This document shows positions 1 to 12,809 of a stretch of DNA of 64,000 bases, piece after piece. The notes under the pieces were generated by a model, which was not told the DNA's origin, ran no database searches, and worked only from the letters and a program-made list of their open reading frames with translations. The translations under genes and the position numbers were made by a program. Within the stretch, counting starts at the first letter, position 1; each line of letters opens with the position of its first letter. Source of the DNA: Nematostella vectensis (taxonomy: Eukaryota; Cnidaria; Anthozoa; Actiniaria; Edwardsiidae); the NCBI RefSeq assembly GCF_932526225.1, contig NC_064042.1:1595001-1659000 (forward strand). The letters run 5' to 3'.

Positions 1-163
1 TTTTGTATGGTGAAAGTTGACTGCTATGGAAAATCCTTGAATAAAATCTTCAAAATAAATTGTGGCTGTAAAATGCGGAAAATCAACAAAAGCTGACCAC
101 TTGAGAACGTACCTAGAACATGGATTTCCGAATTGGTATGTTCATAATAATGAAATTGCTCAC

Positions 164-3100
164 CTATGAGGAACGATGACGGACACAGGGACCCTGAACA
201 CAGCACCGCGCTCAGGACATGTGACGTCATACGCACGAATCTACGAAAGGGATAAAGACATGTGACGTCATAGGCACGAATCTAGGAAAGGGATAAAGAC
301 ATGTGAAGTCATACGCACGAATCTAAGAAAGGGATAAAGACATGTGATGTCATACGCACGAATCTAAGAAAGGGATAAGGACATGTGACGTCATACGCAC
401 GAATCTAAGAAAGGGATAAAGACATGTGATGTCATAGGCACGAATCTAAGGAAGGGATAAAGACATGTGACGTCATACGCACGAATCTAAGAAAGGGATA
501 AAGACATGTGACGTCATACGCACGAATCTAAGAAAGGGATAAAGACATGTGATGTCATACGCAAGAATTTGTGACAGATAATAGAACATTCCATGTCATT
601 ACAGGAATAAATGAAATGCATGACCAGATATCATGGGTCAGCCCTTACCTCGGCATAGTGTGCGCCCTCAGAAAGACCCTTACCTCGGCATAATGAGCGC
701 CCTCAGGAAGACCCTTACCTCGGCATAGTGAGCGCCCTCAGGAAGACCCTTACCTCGGCATAGTGAGCGCCCTCAGGAAGACCCTTACCTCGGCATAGTG
801 AGCGCCCTCAGGAAGACCCTTACCTCGGCATAGTGTGCCCCTCGAGAAGACCCTTACCTCGGCATAGTATGCGCCCTTGGGAAGACCCTTACCTCGGCAA
901 AATGCACGCCCTCGGGAAGACCCTTACCTCGGCATAGTGTGCACCCTTGGGAAGACCCTTACCTCGGCAAAATGCACGCCCTCGGGAAGACCCTTACCTC
1001 AGCATAGTGTGCGCCCTCGGGAAGACCTCGCGGGTCAACCTTTACACTGAATGATCTCGCTGAATATACAAAATGAATGATAGAACATATAAAGGCTTAA
1101 CCATTTACATAAAGGGATTCATGGATTCGACGAAGTTGGCGTAGTTGGGACAAAGCTCTTACTCAGATATAAAAATAAAATATCAAAAGTGACATGATAC
1201 CACCATGGCAACACAAAAAGGAATTTTGACTTACGGGTATTCATGAGCGCGAAGTGGCCAGGGCACGACACCCATGGCTCAGTACTGGCCAATGAGAGTC
1301 TAAGGTTCAGGCCCAGCTTTGATTGATGATCTGTAGACACAGGGAACCCATGTAATCATCACAGCCCAGGACAGGTTGGGGGGGGGGGACAAACATGACA
1401 GGAGAAACAAGGGAGGTTTCGTCTTCAGGATTTTATTTTAAACATTTGATATTTTGGGGAGAATATTCATGGTTATTTTGGGGAATCAAGGTCGTTAGAA
1501 CATAAAGCTGTATGAATATAGAATAGGATGCATTCTTAATGATGTATAGACAAGCACATTTTACTTTAAGATGCCTAGTAGTTTTCATCATATATTATGG
1601 GAAGAAATCTCGAAATATCCATCATAAACAAAGTTTGATACTTTATTTACCAAGTTCAATCGAAAATGTTGCAAAAGCTTCCCCAAATGAGCGGATGGAA
1701 ATGGATGCATTCTTATACTTGGTATTATGCTAGGGTGATAAAATGGCTGCGGACAGAGACTCTAACATTGGCAAGTGCTTTCTATGGGGAACTTTTCACT
1801 ACCCAGATTTTCCTTTAAAACCAATTTTCATGACCCTAAGGGTCACACTAGTATCATACTTTTATAAAGTCTTGCTAAAAGCTTTGCAAAGAAACACCAA
1901 AAGTATAACACCATATCCTTTAAATGTTGTGGTAGTTTTGCACAGTACCTGAGATCTCGGGGAATTTTGGGGTCACTGTGGCAGTCACCACATATGGCTT
2001 GAGGAGCTGGTAGGCCTGTCTTATGTAGATACCACGAGGGCCTTGGCAATTGATCTGAACATCACACAACATGTCAGCCATTACACTTAATTAATGCATG
2101 TCACATGATGTCTTTCTTACTATTGGCTGTAAGTTTATGACATCACATGCTGTCTTTCTTCCTATTGGCTGTTAGCTTAGGACATCACATGCTGTCTTTT
2201 TTCCTATTGGCTGTAAGTTAATTACATCACATGCTGTCTTTCTTCCTATTGGCTTTAAGTTTATGGCATCACCTGCTGTCTTTCTTCCTATTGGCTGAAA
2301 GTTTATTACATCACATGCTGTCTTTCTTCCTATTGACTGTTAGCTTAGGACATCACATACTGTCTGTCTTCTTATTGGCTGTTAGCTTAAGACACCACAT
2401 GATGTCTTTCTTCTTATTGGCCGTAAGTTTATGACATCATATGCTGTCTTTCTTCCTATCGGCTGAAAGTTTATTACATCACATGCTGTCTTTCTTCCTA
2501 TTGGCTTTGAGATTATGGCACCACCTGCTGTTTTTCTTCCTATTGGCTGAAAGTTTATTACATCACATGCTGTCTTTCTTCCTATTGGCTCTTAGCTTAG
2601 GACATCACATACTGTCTTTCTTCTTATTGGCTGTTAGCTTAAGACACCACATGATGTCTTTCTTCCTATTGGCTGTGAGTTTAAGACATCACAAGCTGTC
2701 TTTCTTCCTATTGGCTGCAAGCTTATGACATCGCACAATGTCCTTCTTCCTATTGGCTGTGAGTTTAAGACATCACAAGCTGTCTTTCTTCCTATTGGCT
2801 GCAAGCTTATGACATCACACAATGTCTTTCTTCCTATTGACTGTTAGCTTAGGAGATCACATGATGTCTATCTATGGCTGGTATTGTACCTGGAAGGTGA
2901 CATTTCTGTCAGGAGTGTCTGCGTATTGTTCCATGTAGTCAAAGACCTTGTCAACCTGTTGGAATTTCAAGACTGAGCTCAAGGGATAAAAAAGAGTCAT
3001 AAAGGCATTTACAAGATACCTGAAGTAACCCATATCCCTGGGTAAAGAAATCAAGACCTAGAAGAAAAAACACAGAGATTAACTACTTTTAGGAAATATA

Positions 3101-6100
3101 CAAAACAAAGAATAAGACAAAGTTGTTCTAAAGACTTGTTTTGGCCTTGAATTTTCTGTATTCATTTAAATTTCTCACCATTTTCATTTCCTAAGTAAGC
3201 CAAACATTTACCTACACAAAACGAAAAAACCATGAAGAATTTCCATCTTATTCCCTCAATGAGAGGGAAGGGGTGTGTGGATCTTGTCTAAATTATAAAT
3301 CAATCAATGAGTAACTGACCTTCCATCCTAAGTGCGGTGTTTTCTAGGGCTCTTCGAATGCTGCAGAAAGAGATATAAGCAGCATCAACTTTAGGTAGAA
3401 GGAGGAAGCAATGATAGCTTTTTCTAGTACTGAATTCAAATTAACATAGGATATGGACGATTAAAAGTGCATTATCAATAAACATATTCAATGCCAATAA
3501 ACATAGAAATATTACATACAGTACCTTGGAGGAGAATAAGGAATACCCCTGGCTTTGAGCCCAGACAGGACTAGAGCTAAAAAATAAAAATTAATCAATA
3601 TGAAAATATGTCTTTTTAGACTAGCTTTACAGCCTGTAGATAAACAACAACAGTTTTACAAACAGTGGTTCCTTAAAAACACCTAAAGCACCCACTAAAC
3701 TTCAAAGGTGTCTAAAAAACAGCTAATTTTTTTTTTAAATATTCATTTGAGTTTTTATTTAAACATAGAGTTGATCAAGACTGCATTAGGCCTTTTGAGA
3801 TTTATATCCACTCTTGAAAGGCTTTTTTCCCTTTGATTCTTATAACATAACCTTAGCAAACACTTTCTCTCATTTAACACACTTATACACAAATATGTCT
3901 TTTTATAGTAGTATGAAGTAGTTGGATTGCTAGTCCATCTGAAGCTTACTCCAAATTGAAGAGTAAGACAAATTATATGCATATTTGAAAAAAAAACCTT
4001 CATCTTATCTAAATTGACATATTCCAATGCTTCTTCAAATCAGCCGATGGAAATAGAAACATGAATGACAAAATGGTGGCTGACAGAAATTATTCAATTG
4101 CTGGGCCATCTCTAGCATGACTACTTACCTATACCCCCACAGGCGTTTGGTGAAGACATGGAAGTGCCATTCATCAGCTGGGAGCCCCTGAGAGTCCAGG
4201 TGGGTACGGCAGCTATAGCACCTCCTGGCGCAGTGACGCACACTCCTAGGGAACCATCCGTACTACAGCAACCAAAGTAAAGATAAACATGATACTGCAC
4301 TGATAGCACTTCAAGGTGCAGTGACACACACTCCTAGGGAACCATCGGTACTACAGCAACCAAAGTAAAGATAAACATGATACTGCACTGATAGCACTTC
4401 AAGGCGCAGTGACGCACACTCCTAGGGAACCATCGGTACTGCAGCAACCAAAGTAAAGATAAACATGATACTGCACTGATACAGTAGCAATCCGCAGTGG
4501 TGCACACCCCTAAGAAGCAACTGACACTGCAGCATACAAAGAAAATATAAACATCAAAGCTTCCCCCTTCTTCAGCAGCCATCTTGAAAAAGAATGCTCC
4601 AAATATCATGGGCATACACAATACAAAGTCACAATGTTGAAAATGTAAATTGGTCGTGGATGAATGCTCTGCTAAAAGTTTACGTCTGGTATTGAAGAGA
4701 CCTCCATCACCAACAGAATGTTTGTGCCAAGGTCAGTTAGTGAAAAATATCAAAATGGAGCCCTTTACAAGTTAGTAGCAGATGCTTTTAAATTCCTGGA
4801 CATGCATTACATACTCCTGCTACTGTACTTACGAAGGTCCACGTGAAGACCATGTGTACTGATTTCCAGGAAGCTTTTCAAGTAAAGAATACTCAGCGGC
4901 CATCATCTCAGGTGACACATAAGCACCAATGCCGATAATGGACTCAGATGTTCCTCCCGGACACCCAACAGTTGACAAGGCAGGGCCATTGTTGCCAGCG
5001 CTTGAGATGAAGATTACTCCATGTTCATTCACCAATTCATTCATCAAGTCCACTACTCGGCTAAAGGGATAAAACAAAGTCGGATGGTCCATGGGTGCAG
5101 CTAGGGTGGAATGACCATGGGTGTGGCTAGGGGGAAGAGGGCATAGGACTATACAGTGGTGTGACTAGGGGGAAGAGGGTATAAGAGTAGAGTTGGAATG
5201 ACCATGGGTGTGGCTAGGGGGTGGAGAGTATAAGACTATACCGTAGTGGTATGACCATGGGTGTGGCTAGGAGGTAGAGGGTAAAAGAGTAGAGGTAGTA
5301 TGACTATGGGTGTGGCTAAGGAGTAGAGGGCATAAGACTATATCATGGTGGTATGAACATGGGTGTGGCTAGGGGGAAGGGGGTATAAGAGTAGAGGTTG
5401 TATGGCTATGGGTGTGGCTAGGGGGAAGGGGGTATAAGACTATATCATGGTGGTATGAACATGGGTGTGGCTAGGGGGAAGGGGGTATAAGAGTAGAGGT
5501 TGTATGACTATGGGTGTGGCTAAGGAGTAGAGGGCATAAGACTATATCATGGTGGTATGAACATGGGTGTGGCTAGGGGGAAGGGGGTATAAGAGTAGAG
5601 GTTGTATGACTATGGGTGTGGCTAAGGAGTAGAGGGCATAAGACTATATCATGGTGGTATGACCATGGGTGTGGCTAGGGGGAAGGGGGTATAAGAGTAG
5701 AGGTTGTATGAACATGGGTGTGGCTAGGGGGAAGGGGGTATAAGACTATATCATGGTGGTATGACCATGGGTGTGGCTAGGGGGAAGGGGGTATAACAGT
5801 AGAGGTTGTATGAACATGGGTGTGGCTAGGGGGAAGGGGGTATAAGACTATATCATGGTGGTATGACCATGGGTGTGGCTAGGGGAAGGGGGCAAGGCCT
5901 GTTTCTAGGGAGTGGAAGGCATAGAGGTTAAGGGGTTTATGGTGAGGGGGAGAGGGTACATACCCTGCATTGGGCCAGTTTGCCGCCTCTCCATAGCTCA
6001 TATTAATTAGATCACACTTGTAGTCATGAGCAGCTATTAGCTGTAAAAAGTTAAAAAAAACAATGCACATAGAACCTCTTGTATTCTACCTGGATTACCT

Positions 6101-9100
6101 ATTATTAACCAAACAAAATTGTGCTTATTGTAGCTACAGTTGCTATTTACTGAGGTGGCAACCTTTGACAGTTTTCCGAGTAAATCAATGACTTTTTGAG
6201 TAAACCAATTAACTTGAACTTCACTAGCCAACCAGCAAGGCAATGAGATTCTTGTGTCAATGAAAGCTTTGATTACCTCATGCTTATTAGCTTGTCTTCA
6301 TCAGCTTTATATCCTGGCTATAGTATCATGCATCATACTCACGCTTATTAGCTTGTCTTCATCAGCTTTATATCCTGGCTATAGTATCATGCATCATATA
6401 TATATATATTATATTATGTATATTATCTATATACTCACTGCACGCACTAGGGCTGTTCCTGTTTCCATGGTATCCAGTCTGCTGTCCCCAATTTTGATGG
6501 AAAGAATCTTTGAGGAAAATTGGTTAAATGTTATCCAGACTGCTTTTATGTGGGTAAAATCATTTTATCCTTTTTAATCCATACATGTCCAATACACTGT
6601 GTATTAAGTGCCCTTAATCATATGCAAAACACCACTGGGTAACAAGGCCCCACCACTTGTACCACTGGTAACAAGGCCCCACCACTTGTACCACTGGTAA
6701 CAAGGCCCCATCACTTGTACCACTGGGTAACAAGGCCCCACTACTTGTACCACTGGGTAACAAGGCCCCACCACTTGTACCACTGGTAACAAGGCCCCAC
6801 CACTTGTACCACTGGGTAACAAGGCCCCACCACTTGTACCACTGAGTAACAAGGCCCCACCACTTGTACCACTGGGTAACAAGGCCCCACCACTTGTACC
6901 ACTGGTATTTTGTTGGTGTATTGGACAACCCTCTTTTAATCTATTAAAAAATTGTGAGAACTTTTTATTAAATATTTTTGTCTTTATCACCAACCCTAAC
7001 TAGTCTATGTTACTGAATGGAGAAGAAGATCTACAAAAAAATGGGAAGTGGAGTTTATTCTTAAAGTCAGTAAATTTTATTAGCCTTGGGTTGAACTCTT
7101 CACTAAATCAATTTTCAATACTTTCCCATCTTTTTAATACTTCCCCCTCGTATTAAAAACATAGATAATAGAATAAAAAGAGCAACAATATCAAGAAATA
7201 CCTGAGCTCCCGGGGCTAGCCCAGTGAGGGTGGGGTTCTCGGCACAGAAACCAGCCGCAATACTAGCAACATGGGTTCCATGGGTCCCTGTAAGATAAAA
7301 GAGATATGTAGTAGGATATGTAGTTAATTAAGTTGGACTAGTTGGATAATATTCCATATAAAGGAAGAATTATCGCATTATCTCATTTGTCTGCTAGATA
7401 TGTCACCCATTTCTACTCACCCCCAGTTGTTACAATACATAATGTATTTCCTTCATCGTAAATATTGATACTGTAGTTCATGAGGTCTGAAACAGATATA
7501 AAAAGCATTAATTTAAGGATAGAGAAAAGGGTCGTCGACCAGCTCTCGTAGAATGCATCTTGACAAGCAAATATTTAACGAAATATTGCGAATAATATAT
7601 CGTTTTAAAGCTGAATAAATGTAGAATACTATCATATATCTACATTTAGTGATTTATTTATACGGTATGAAGCGCGCCCCGAAAACTGACAAAACAGGTG
7701 GTGTTTACATATCGAGTTGTAGGACAGGGTTACCACATGAAACCGGCTCAAACGCAGAATATCAATCAGCACATAACAAACAACAAAATCGTGTCTGCGA
7801 ATTTTGATTGGTTGTTTTGTTCGAAAGGAAATGATTTTCAAAGTCGTAAGACGTTCTGATACCCGATCTTCGTTACATAACAGTTTATAATTTGGAAAAA
7901 GAAAGGACTCTCGAAAATCGCAGACATGATATTAATCTCAAGTTATCGACTAAAACAATGTTTTAAACATGCACGCAGATTGGAGCAGAACTCATAGCAG
8001 AGTTATTCACCGCTAAAGCTAAGTAAACATAAGAGGATTAAGAGGCAATCTGTCACTACCCTCTTCACCATTAACACAAGCGCCGACAAGCTCCCCACTG
8101 GTGGGATACGGCTCCCTATTTTTCACGGGGAGCTCGTAATATGAGCATTGAGAACTCTTCGTGCCTGCGTTTTAGCTCATCATAAATCGCAACCAGTAAG
8201 AAGCCATGGCAAAGACATGAAATGCATCAAAGAGAGTGAGCAAACAAGTAAGCGTGAAACCTCGAGTTAATAAGGGAAGGCAAGCTACTATGGCTAAGGC
8301 CACTAAACAAACGTGGTGCTGCAACTCCCCAAGTTATCGAAAATGCTCTCGCTTCTTTGGATGATGATATCACCCTGGCTTCCAGAGGCTGAATATCCGC
8401 TTTTTCCAGTGTGCTTGGGGGCGCTACGCTCGAAAAACTCTAGGAGCTTCTGGTTTTCAGGGTTAAATGATATTCGCTTCATTTAAACATCTTCCTACGT
8501 GAAAGATCCATTTTTGTCCAGATATGATGGTTGATAGCCATGGATTTCGGTTAGATTTCGCTTTAGGTTTTACCACTTTGAAGTTCGGAAAAGTCGATGG
8601 AGTCACAGTAAAATAATTAATGCTTATAGGAATTATAGTTTGAGAAGTATGCGAGAGTGGCGCTGAAATTATAATAACGCTGTGTTGTGTCACCTCAGAT
8701 TTGAAAACTCCCGGATAACGAGCACCAAATTAGTTGTGGGGATCCTGTGTCTTAAGGGATGGAAGGATTTGTGACACCTTTTGTGTTATGTCTATATTCG
8801 ATGGAAAACGAACTTTCCTTGTAACTCGCGATTCTTTCGAGATAAAAAGAAAATTCTTTTTAAAAATTGTAGTTTATTTGTTACCAAATCAATTCGAAAT
8901 ATAAAAAAAAATTGGGTCAGAGATTGCTTCTGATCCTTTCCACTATCCTTAATGACACAAAAGAAATATTTTTACGTAAATATAGCATAATGTATTACTG
9001 TAGTACTGTAGGTACATACCTACAGTATACACACAGCAGGATGGATTCAGAAGGGAGAAGGGGGGTGAGTTGCAACAATGAAAAAACTCTTATAGGGAGG

Positions 9101-12100
9101 GGAGGGTGTGGGTTGCAACATCCACTACCCCTCCCCTAAGTCCTCCATTTGCTAGGGCACCCCTAGCTACATATGAAGAGTTTCTGTACCTTGATCACTA
9201 AAAGAAGCGAATTCTCCAGACTCTCTGTAGTCTGACATAAGTTTGCAGCTTTGAAGGTCCCCAGTCTCTGAGGTATCAATGCAAGCCCTGGAGGAAACAA
9301 GTATAAAAGGTTATACAGGAGGCTAAGAAACAAGACAAATTTTGATTAGTAACAGGACAATAAACCAACATAAAATTGAAAAGAGAATATAAAAACTGGT
9401 TGTTGCAGAAGTTTTTGTTCTTGTTGTTGTTATTCCCATCACAGCTGTGTTTTTATAATCCATAAATCCATTTGAATCGCTCTGACATTTAATAATTTTT
9501 AAAATTAAAATAGCTAAAAAAGGTGTAGCTTACAGCTAGCTTCTGTGTCGCTTGTTTACTTTGCTCCACATCATGATGCGGAGAAAAGTGAACAAGCGAC
9601 ACATAAAGCTCTGTGCAGGAGGGTAGACTTAGAGAGATCTATTTGAAATTGCTGAAGGCTGCTAGTTTTACCTCCATCCATCGCCGTCATGGAACACAAT
9701 ACAATCCAGGGCTGGACCACAGTCCGCATACTTCTTACTCATAGTGTTCAACGCATCTATTTCTGACTGGAGACTTTCACGAATTATTTTCTCATCCTAA
9801 AAATAAGTTGGAAAATGTGCATGATTATCTATTATAAAATAATTGAGATAGTACCGGTCGCTCTGATTGGTGGGATATGGTCATTTTAATTACATGATGA
9901 ACCCTGTGAATTTCCACGAAATAATATTCTTTGGGAGAAAAATGTGTTCCAGGTAAATAGGAAATTGCAAAATTAGTCTAAATAGATGAACCACCAAACG
10001 ATGAAGTAAATATTGCTTGGAATTTGAAGCCAGTTTTTCAAACTGTTTTCTGCGCACGAGCTGACCTGCATGGGAATGAGGTCATGCATGCGCTGTTGTG
10101 AAGTTTCTTTTGCCTTTTGTGTAGGATGAGATATAATTATATAAAAAAATCTTTTTGGTCCTTCAACAAGTTTTGAAAACCTTGGTTTTTGTTTGGGGAA
10201 TTCTCGAGCAGAAAAACTGTTCAGTCTTCAAAACTCAATGAAGGCACGCAAATAATATTTTATTTCTTTATCACAGTATATCTCCTGATCATCAAGACAT
10301 TTTATGTGAAGTATAGAATTTTTTATAGAAAAATTACCTGAATTAAAACATCAAAAGTATGCCACTGACCTACAACTGATGGAGGATACCAGTGGTTTCA
10401 TACCAGTTATGTTAATCCTAACTTGCTGTTTAAACTGCTTGTTCATTTATCTTTAACAATAAGTACATTTTTTACATACAGGTGTGGCATTTTTAGGTGG
10501 GTGTTTTGCATCCCACTCTTCCAGCCTCCTCATGGTTTCAGCAACACGCGAATTGTGGAAAGGGTCCCAAAGCTTCTCTTTACGCTCTTTCTGTATAAAA
10601 AGTACATACATTCTTAAACAGATTATTATGTTCTTTCTTAAGAAAGTACATATTCAACAAGAATTTATTTTCCTTTTTTTCCCATTCCAGCCAAAGCTAC
10701 TTCCTTATGACCCAATTGTATGCTTTTTGGCAGAGACAAACATTTGACTTTTTCCCATATAATAAATAGAATACTGTAACTAACTAATATATAAAGAGTC
10801 ACTGTTAGCGGCCATTTTGTCATTATAGAAAAATACCAGGTGGAAAGTTTACTTTACCCATTTTACCCATTTCCATTGATTAATTTTTCTAAATTTGTAG
10901 ACTGAAGCATGAAACCTTGTTTTTAGATGGTAATATCGAGATTTTTTCACATAATCAAACTTCCAACATTGATGGAAACAATGACAATGGTGAGGCTGAC
11001 TAGGTATCTTTAAAGCTACTCTCCTCTGCCAATCTCCTGCTATGCCTTGTATAGCTTTGTCAATATCATAGACCTTATGCACCTTAATCCGTTGTTGCAG
11101 TTTGTCAGGGAACAAACTAAACAAGCTTTTGATCCCAACATGATAGACTCCAGAGGGATTGACCCAGTCAGCAGGAATCTTAAAAAAAAAAAAGGAAACA
11201 TGTTTTTCAAACTGAAAATAATCAATTTTCTTCATAAAGTCGCGAACACTATTTTTTCAAATTAAAGAAATAGCACTCAATTTGCAAATCATATTTTACT
11301 GGAAGCCTGCATGATGGTTTGTGCAGCTTTAGTGAAGGGAAGTACAGAGAAAATTGCCTGAAGGTGACAAAAACATACCTTGAGTTGTCTTTCTGACAGA
11401 CCAATAATAACACCATTATCTTTTGGTGTAACAACAGTTGATGTATCCACATCTCCACTACCAGATGTGTCAATCAAATCAACAATCTTCCGTCTCCCAT
11501 GTGAAGTAGTCTAGAAATGAATTAAATTTAATTGAATGGGAAATATAGTTATTTTTGTACTTGTAAAAGTACAAATTAAAAGTGGTAGACAGAGACTGCT
11601 TAATGCTGATTCCATTAGTATGAATCAGAAAACAGCCCCGCAACTCAATAACTTTATGACTCCGTGATGCATTGACAGTCTGGGGGGAAAATATTTTGTG
11701 AGAAAGGGGATCACTTTATTCAGCAAAAGTGTTAGAGGATCCGTTATCTTCAAAACAATAAAATCATGTATCATCCCCATTGCCAAGGTGAGCTCAGGCA
11801 ATTTGGTTACACCACTCTCCACTCTAGCCCCTCCCCCTCACTACCCAAAAAATTCTCACAATAAAAAAAATCAACCCCCCCCCCTATTATACTATCATCT
11901 GGGTACCCCCTGGATGGGCTTATACTCTCTATTTAAACCCATATAAAAATAATGTATAGAGTATTCTTCTTGAAATTTGAAGGATATTAAAAAAAGGCTG
12001 CTCAGAGTCGCGACTGATCAAAAAAGATAAACCAATTCAAGAAATAACATAGATAAGACATAAACATCCAAGAGTTAAGATTTGAAGGAAATGTCATTGG

Positions 12101-12289
12101 CTATGGCGAAAATTTTATAGAATTCTATACCTGGAGTCCAAGCGCTCCTGGGTCAACCCCTGTATCCAGGATCGCGATAAGAGTCCCCCGTCCATCGCAC
12201 TCGGGATACTTGGCCACGAAGCGATCTGCCCCTGTCTCTCGTTTGGGAAGAAGTCCGTGTACAGGAAATTCTTCGATTGTGGTCGCCAT
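164..12289 (-). CDS. TPP2: Tripeptidyl peptidase II, N-terminal ~632 aa (5' part of gene; 3' part outside window)
   Basis: Giant cytosolic subtilisin-type serine peptidase that removes tripeptides from peptides released by the proteasome. Nineteen coding exons: 12131-12289, 11379-11510, 11083-11178, 10480-10590, 9672-9796, 9190-9287, 7421-7486, 7202-7287, 6439-6507, 5964-6040, 4833-5060, 4129-4262, 3525-3576, 3320-3360, 2890-2972, 1949-2054, 1235-1330, 998-1059, 164-240. All have AG/GT borders and phases fit throughout. The start [20 protein letters not shown] matches the family N-terminus. Catalytic residues are intact: Asp42 (ILDTGVDPG), His265 (THGTHVAS), Asn363 (SSAGNNGP) and Ser450 ([13 protein letters not shown]), each within a residue or two of human TPP2. 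Exons 16-19 cover the region after the protease domain ([36 protein letters not shown]). Odd: about 12 residues expected between exons 14 and 15 (human VFAQGHG region) were not found. The remaining C-terminal ~600 aa are off the left edge. Confidence 0.95.
214..565 (-). repeat. 41-bp minisatellite containing the 3' splice site and start of TPP2 exon 19
   Basis: About eight copies of a 41-bp unit. On the minus strand each unit reads through a pyrimidine-rich tract, an AG acceptor (ccctttcttag) and then the first ~25 nt of exon 19 (ATTCGTGCGTATGACGTCAC). The copy nearest the real exon (start 240) continues into coding sequence. The array lies in the intron between exons 18 and 19. Confidence 0.9.
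640..1030 (-). repeat. 35-bp minisatellite containing the end and 5' splice site of TPP2 exon 18
   Basis: About eleven copies of a 35-bp unit. On the minus strand each carries the last codons of exon 18 (GGGCGCACACTATGCCGAG-like) followed by the donor gtaaggg. The true exon 18 (998-1059) is the most upstream copy; the rest lie in the intron. Confidence 0.9.
1539..1775. mobile_element. Dispersed short element (family ending ...GACAAAATGGCGGC), copy 1
   Basis: Shares 'gatggaaatggatgc', 'acttggtact' and 'aaaatggc[gt]g..gacagagactct' segments with 3990-4100, 28370-28525 and 37320-37515; the end motif is also seen alone near 10808. Interspersed, intronic and without coding capacity, so probably a non-autonomous DNA element. 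Its exact ends were not determined. Confidence 0.5.
2095..2870. repeat. ~42-bp minisatellite in TPP2 intron 15
   Basis: About 18 copies of a unit built around 'catcacatgctgtctttctt' and 'cctattggctg', filling the intron between exons 15 and 16. Open frames across it (repeated [11 protein letters not shown]) arise only from the period and are not genes. Confidence 0.9.
3985..4100. mobile_element. Dispersed short element, copy 2 (fragment)
   Basis: Contains 'tcagccgatggaaatagaaa' and 'gacaaaatggtggctgacag', matching the family also present at 1539-1775, 28370-28525 and 37320-37515. Located in TPP2 intron 12. Confidence 0.45.
4185..4520 (-). repeat. 88-bp tandem duplication of the TPP2 exon 12 acceptor region
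   Basis: The 5' ~60 nt of exon 12, its acceptor (gttgctgtag) and ~28 nt of intron recur with an 88-bp period. The motif cactcctagg starts at 4241, 4329 and 4417, and a decayed fourth copy lies near 4500. Only the lowest-coordinate copy is joined to the full exon. The 88-bp period is not divisible by 3. Confidence 0.9.
5090..5890. repeat. Minisatellite in TPP2 intron 10
   Basis: Alternating units built on 'catgggtgtggctaggggga' and 'gtataagactatatcatggt' / 'gtataagagtagaggt' fill the intron between exons 10 and 11. No exon sequence was recognised inside the unit. Confidence 0.9.
6254..6400. repeat. Tandem duplication (~75 bp, 2 copies) in TPP2 intron 9
   Basis: The segment 'cttattagcttgtcttcatc ... 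tggctatagtatcatgcatcata' occurs twice in tandem, followed by a short (TA)n run near 6398. Confidence 0.8.
6618..6906. repeat. 29/30-bp minisatellite in TPP2 intron 8
   Basis: About ten copies of 'caaggccccaccacttgtac' + 'cactgg(g)taa'. A one-base length difference between copies shifts frame, so apparent ORFs here are artefacts. Confidence 0.9.
7490..9185. other. TPP2 intron 6, no gene seen
   Basis: About 1.7 kb between exons 7 and 6. Mixed-complexity DNA with no coding segment, tandem array or clear mobile element recognised. Confidence 0.5.
9543..9604. repeat. Near-perfect palindrome in TPP2 intron 5
   Basis: Arms of about 30 nt (gtgtcgcttgtttactttgc ... aaagtgaacaagcgacac) meet at the palindromic centre catcatgatg, with a few mismatches. 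Could be two MITE termini or a cruciform-forming inverted repeat. Confidence 0.75.
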
Positions 12290-12809
12290 CTTGAAAGAGC
12301 GAAAGTGAAAGGAATCTGGGGACAACACACAGGGTGCCCAAAACTTTAACGGAAACACTCATCTGAAAAAAGTAAATAAACATCAAGAGAGATTCCTAAC
12401 ATGTTACAAAGCGATGTTTATTCCTATTCCAGAGATTATCACATAAAAAAAATAAACTGTGTTTATTTTTCTAGAAATAAAACAAAAGAAAAAACATTTT
12501 TATTATCGTTACCAGTCTTCCACTTCTTACAAGGTGAGGAAAGCCTAGTGGATATCAGTAATTGACGAGTCATTTTGAAAAGAGAAATTTTCTACAAGTT
12601 TTGCATCATAAACAAAGGCGTTCAATATTTTATTGCCACGTACGCTTAATACAATATTAGTAGCTGATGACATAGATAAACAAAGAGTATTTACATTGAC
12701 GCAAAAGAAGCACCTTGAGCTTGGGCATAAAAAGAAGTGGATTTCTTTCACAATCTCCAGGTAGAGAACAGTTCAGTTGAAAAGGACAACAAATCAACGA
12801 TAGAACATA
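12290..12809. promoter_or_regulatory. Divergent (head-to-head) promoter region between TPP2 and RHBDD1
   Basis: 520 bp separate the two start codons, which point away from each other. Both 5' UTRs and the promoters must lie here unless distal non-coding exons exist. No specific core element is claimed. Confidence 0.5.

Noticed and set aside
200-1030. Possible CRISPR array (regular 35-41-bp repeats)
   Set aside because: Repeats are directly tandem with no unique spacers, and the DNA is clearly from an animal.
2231-2822. Long ORFs of [11 protein letters not shown] repeats on both strands
   Set aside because: Produced by a ~42-bp minisatellite in a TPP2 intron; no conserved protein, and frames are open only because the period is divisible by 3.
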